Shown in pieces: positions 61,109 to 64,000 of a DNA stretch of 64,000 bases (positions within the stretch are counted from its first letter, which is position 1; each line of letters begins with the position of its first letter). The position numbers were made by a program, and so were the translations under genes. Where the stretch lies: assembly GCA_902578115.1 (NCBI GenBank), contig CACHBR010000001.1:62001-126000 (forward strand), written 5' to 3'. The notes under the pieces were generated by a model. It ran no database searches, had not been told where the DNA came from, and saw only the letters and a list, made by a program, of their open reading frames with translations. Source of the DNA: an uncultured Pelagibacteraceae bacterium. GTDB taxonomy: Bacteria; Pseudomonadota; Alphaproteobacteria; Pelagibacterales; Pelagibacteraceae.

Positions 61109-63058
61109 ATGAATAAAAACGTATCCTTGGCAATAAAAAAAGCTGTCTCAAGCCTAAATAGAATAGAGGAAAGCAATTTAAGGGAATTAAATAACAAAAA
61201 ACCAGATTTATTCTCATTAAACGATCAAACAGAATTATTTCAAAATGACAAAGGTATAACCATAAAAATAGATAGATCCAGAGATAAAAATTTAACAGAT
61301 TTTGGTAGAGCAACTTTAAGCGACAGGTATTTAGGACAAGACGAGTCTTACCAAGACCTATTTGCGAGAGTTGCTAGTACTTACGCTGACAATAATCTTC
61401 ATGCTCAAAGACTTTATAATTACATAAGCAATCTGTGGTTTATGCCAGCTACACCTGTACTATCCAATGGAGGCACTGAAAGAGGATTACCAATTTCTTG
61501 TTTTTTAAACGAAGCCGGTGATAGCTTAGAAGGTATACTAGGACTTTGGAGTGAAAATGTTTGGTTAGCGGCAAGAGGCGGTGGAATAGGAAGTTACTGG
61601 GGTAATTTAAGATCAATAGGTGAAAAAATTGGAAAAGTTGGAAAGACTTCCGGGATTATACCTTTTATAAAAGTAATGGACTCTCTCACATTAGCCATAA
61701 GCCAGGGTTCTTTGAGAAGAGGTTCTGCAGCTTGTTATCTACCAATTGACCATCCTGAAATTGAAGAATTTATTGAGATGAGAAGACCGACAGGTGGAGA
61801 TACTAACAGACGGTCTTTAAATTTACATCACGGTGTTTTAGTTTCTGATGCTTTTATGAGGGCTGTAGAAACTGATGGCCAGTGGGCGCTACGAAGTCCT
61901 AAAGACGGCTCTGTCCAAACATCGCTTTCTGCAAGAAATTTATGGATAAGATTACTCACAGCTAGAGTAGAAACAGGCGAGCCATACATTATTTACATTG
62001 ACACCGTCAATCGTCAAATCCCTCAGCATCATAAATTGGCTGGTCTAACAGTAAAAACATCAAACCTTTGTAGTGAAATTACACTTCCAACCGGCAAAGA
62101 CAGAGACGGAAAAGAGAGAACAGCTGTTTGTTGTTTATCGTCTTTGAATGTAGAAAAATATGATGAATGGAAGGACGATAAAAATTTTGTTGAGGACGTT
62201 ATGAGATTTTTAGACAATGTTCTTGAAGATTTTATTAATAAAGCTCCAGACAGTTTTGCGAATGCGAAATACGCAGCCGCAAGGGAGAGAAGTGTGGGTT
62301 TAGGTGTTATGGGTTTACACTCATTTTTTCAGAAGAAAGCAATTCCTTTTGGATCTGTTATGAGCAAGGTTTGGAATAAAAAAATATTTAAAAATATAGA
62401 TGAGAAGGTTAATAAAGCATCAAAAGATTTAGCGGAGGAAAGAGGGGCATGTCCTGATGCTGAAGAGTTTGGAATTAAAGAAAGATTTTCAAACAAAACT
62501 GCAATTGCACCAACGGCATCTATATCTATAATTTGTGGTGGAGCTTCACCAGGCATAGAACCTATTGCTGCAAATAGCTACACCCACAAAACATTGTCAG
62601 GTTCATATAATGTTAGAAACAAATATTTAACTGAGGTTTTAGAAAAATATAATAAAAATACTGATGAAATTTGGTCAAGTATTACCACTAACCAAGGTTC
62701 TGTATCCCATTTAGACTTTTTAACCAAAGAGGAAAAGGAAACTTTTAAGACAGCTTTTGAAATTGATCAAAGATGGATTGTAGAACTAGGTGCAGATAGA
62801 ACACCACATGTTTCGCAAGCACAATCCGTTAATGTTTTTGTACCAGCAGATGTACACAAAAAAGACCTACACCAACTTCATTTTCAAGCATGGAAAAAAG
62901 GACTTAAAAGCCTTTATTATTGTAGATCTAAGTCAATACAAAGAGCAGAAAATATTAACTCAGGTTCATCAACAGATGTGACAAAGAATGTTTATTCAAA
63001 CAAAAAAGAATCAGATAATGGAGAAAACAAATATGAGGAGTGTTTATCATGTCAGTAA
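61109..63058 (+). CDS. nrdA: class I ribonucleoside-diphosphate reductase alpha subunit
   Basis: A 649-residue large subunit. The catalytic barrel shows MPATPVLSNGGTERGLPISCFL (core GLPISCF, one of the redox cysteines), AARGGGIGSYWGNLRS, SNLCSEITLP (thiyl-radical cysteine region) and VMGLHSFFQ. APTASISIICGGASPGIEP near residue 470 is conserved, and the protein ends CLSCQ, the C-terminal thiol pair. There is no long N-terminal ATP-cone: residues 1-60 do not show its usual motif. It overlaps nrdB by 10 bases. Regulated, by inference, by NrdR. Confidence 0.95.
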   Translation: MNKNVSLAIKKAVSSLNRIEESNLRELNNKKPDLFSLNDQTELFQNDKGITIKIDRSRDKNLTDFGRATLSDRYLGQDESYQDLFARVASTYADNNLHAQRLYNYISNLWFMPATPVLSNGGTERGLPISCFLNEAGDSLEGILGLWSENVWLAARGGGIGSYWGNLRSIGEKIGKVGKTSGIIPFIKVMDSLTLAISQGSLRRGSAACYLPIDHPEIEEFIEMRRPTGGDTNRRSLNLHHGVLVSDAFMRAVETDGQWALRSPKDGSVQTSLSARNLWIRLLTARVETGEPYIIYIDTVNRQIPQHHKLAGLTVKTSNLCSEITLPTGKDRDGKERTAVCCLSSLNVEKYDEWKDDKNFVEDVMRFLDNVLEDFINKAPDSFANAKYAAARERSVGLGVMGLHSFFQKKAIPFGSVMSKVWNKKIFKNIDEKVNKASKDLAEERGACPDAEEFGIKERFSNKTAIAPTASISIICGGASPGIEPIAANSYTHKTLSGSYNVRNKYLTEVLEKYNKNTDEIWSSITTNQGSVSHLDFLTKEEKETFKTAFEIDQRWIVELGADRTPHVSQAQSVNVFVPADVHKKDLHQLHFQAWKKGLKSLYYCRSKSIQRAENINSGSSTDVTKNVYSNKKESDNGENKYEECLSCQ

Positions 63059-64000
63059 TTAAATTAAAAAAAGATCAAGAAGTTTTCAAAGGCGGTTTAT
63101 TAGTCGAAAATCCAGTTTATAAACCATTTAGATATCCATGGTGTTATGATGCGTGGCTTACACAACAAAGAATACACTGGTTACCGGAAGAGGTACCACT
63201 AGGTGATGATGTTAGAGATTGGCAAAAAAATTTATCACAAGAAGAAAAAAATCTATTAACCCAAATTTTTAGATTTTTTACTCAAGCTGACGTTGAGGTT
63301 AATAATTGTTATTTAAGGCATTACACGACTGTTTTTAAACCAACAGAAGTTCTCATGATGATGACAGCTTTTGCAGCAATGGAGACAGTTCATATTGCAG
63401 CCTACTCTCATTTATTGGATACAATAGGAATGCCAGAGTCAGAGTACTCAGCTTTCATGAAATATAAAGAGATGAAAGATAAATATGATTACATGCAAGG
63501 TTTTAATGTTAAATCAAAAGCTGACATAGCTAAAACAGTTGCTGTATTTAGTGCGTTCACTGAAGGACTACAACTTTTTGCTAGTTTTGCAATACTCTTA
63601 AATTTTCCAAGGCATAATAAAATGAAAGGGATGGGTCAAATAGTTACCTGGTCAGTAAGAGACGAAACGCTTCACTGCAACTCTATGATTAGATTATTCA
63701 GAGCTTTCATTAAGGAAAATCCTGAGATATGGAACGAAAAATTACAAAATGAGCTTTATGATGCTTGTAAAACTATTATTGCTCACGAGGATGCTTTTAT
63801 AGATCTAGCTTTCAAGATGGGGCCAATACAAGGTTTAACACCCGATCAAGTAAAAAAATATATTAGATGGATAGGGGATAGAAGACTTATACAGCTTGGT
63901 TTACAACCAATCTATAAAGTTAAAGAGAACCCACTTACTTGGTTGGATACAATGCTTAATGCTGTTGAACACATGAACTTCTTTGAAGGTAGAGCAACAG
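63049..64000 (+). CDS. nrdB: class I ribonucleoside-diphosphate reductase beta subunit, 5' part
   Basis: The window ends after about 317 codons of an open frame. The diiron and radical residues are visible: FTQADVEVNNCYLRHY, ETVHIAAYSHLLD (Glu, His and the radical-bearing Tyr seven residues after Glu), SAFTEGLQLFASF and SVRDETLHCNSM. The tyrosine indicates a class I tyrosyl-radical enzyme. The start at 63049 has GAGGAG just upstream and overlaps nrdA by 10 bases. The C-terminus lies outside the window. Confidence 0.95.
   Translation, partial: MSVIKLKKDQEVFKGGLLVENPVYKPFRYPWCYDAWLTQQRIHWLPEEVPLGDDVRDWQKNLSQEEKNLLTQIFRFFTQADVEVNNCYLRHYTTVFKPTEVLMMMTAFAAMETVHIAAYSHLLDTIGMPESEYSAFMKYKEMKDKYDYMQGFNVKSKADIAKTVAVFSAFTEGLQLFASFAILLNFPRHNKMKGMGQIVTWSVRDETLHCNSMIRLFRAFIKENPEIWNEKLQNELYDACKTIIAHEDAFIDLAFKMGPIQGLTPDQVKKYIRWIGDRRLIQLGLQPIYKVKENPLTWLDTMLNAVEHMNFFEGRAT

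Noticed and set aside
1-64000. CRISPR arrays, insertion sequences, prophage genes
   Set aside because: No evenly spaced repeats, transposase, integrase or phage structural genes were seen.

Overview
The window looks like a chromosomal segment of a free-living marine alphaproteobacterium of the SAR11 clade (Pelagibacterales, Candidatus Pelagibacter-like). The basis is the very AT-rich sequence, the tightly packed genes (most gaps are a few bases, many starts and stops overlap, no gap exceeds about 185 bases), and a set of alphaproteobacterial markers: NDUFA12 and DUF2155 proteins, HdaA, an LptD-LptG-LptF block with ksgA and pdxA, and a short SurA without a PPIase domain. The assignment comes from gene content and order; no phylogeny was run.

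Layout. 1-968: the end of fabG, then acpP and gmk. 971-7941 (minus): ksgA, pdxA, surA-like, lptD, lptG, lptF, an outer-membrane and LPS-transport operon. 8004-15083: pepA-ndk, purMN (minus), a DUF2066 protein, hdaA and aspS. 15080-23249: an orphan C-terminal domain of B12-dependent ribonucleotide reductase, NDUFA12, DUF2155, a Cys/Met-metabolism lyase, an MFS carrier, a CADD-type self-sacrificing pABA synthase candidate, an M23 protein, an FkbM methyltransferase, an omega-amino-acid aminotransferase and a small membrane protein. 23251-24198: a regulator-like protein with two winged-helix-like segments.

24288-43164 is an accessory surface-polysaccharide island interrupted by an elongator tRNA-Met gene. 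It holds five glycosyltransferase-like genes, two DegT-family PLP enzymes (one an aminotransferase, one with the ColD-type Lys-to-His change that marks a sugar 3-dehydratase), three kinds of thiamine-diphosphate (ThDP) carboligase-like enzyme (one acetolactate-synthase-like, two split E1 alpha/beta pairs), a B12-binding radical SAM protein, a heptose kinase, a fused heptose nucleotidyltransferase-phosphatase, an RmlC-like epimerase, RmlB and two further SDR sugar enzymes. Read together these suggest an unusual nucleotide-activated sugar, probably a heptose-derived, deoxygenated and carbon-branched one. This is the best candidate in the window for an undescribed system.

43168-50132 reads as polyamine and methylthioadenosine metabolism: apt, mtnP, mtnA, an ECHDC3-like protein, a CoA-binding protein, a class II aldolase-SDR fusion and a single-chain SpeD-SpeE fusion. 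SpeE-type chemistry releases methylthioadenosine, and MtnP/MtnA/Apt recycle it; the aldolase-SDR fusion could continue a DHAP-shunt-like route. 50129-60924 carries a second LPS group (DUF6165, a GT9 heptosyltransferase, a GT4) and housekeeping genes (redoxin, gamma carbonic anhydrase, a PNPOx-like protein, 3-hydroxyisobutyrate dehydrogenase-like, MFS, rpoZ, FkbM, dusA, TauE/SafE, phosphomannomutase). 61109-64000 is nrdA and the start of nrdB (class I ribonucleotide reductase), preceded by a clear sigma-70-like promoter and a pair of NrdR-box-like sites. The window ends inside nrdB.
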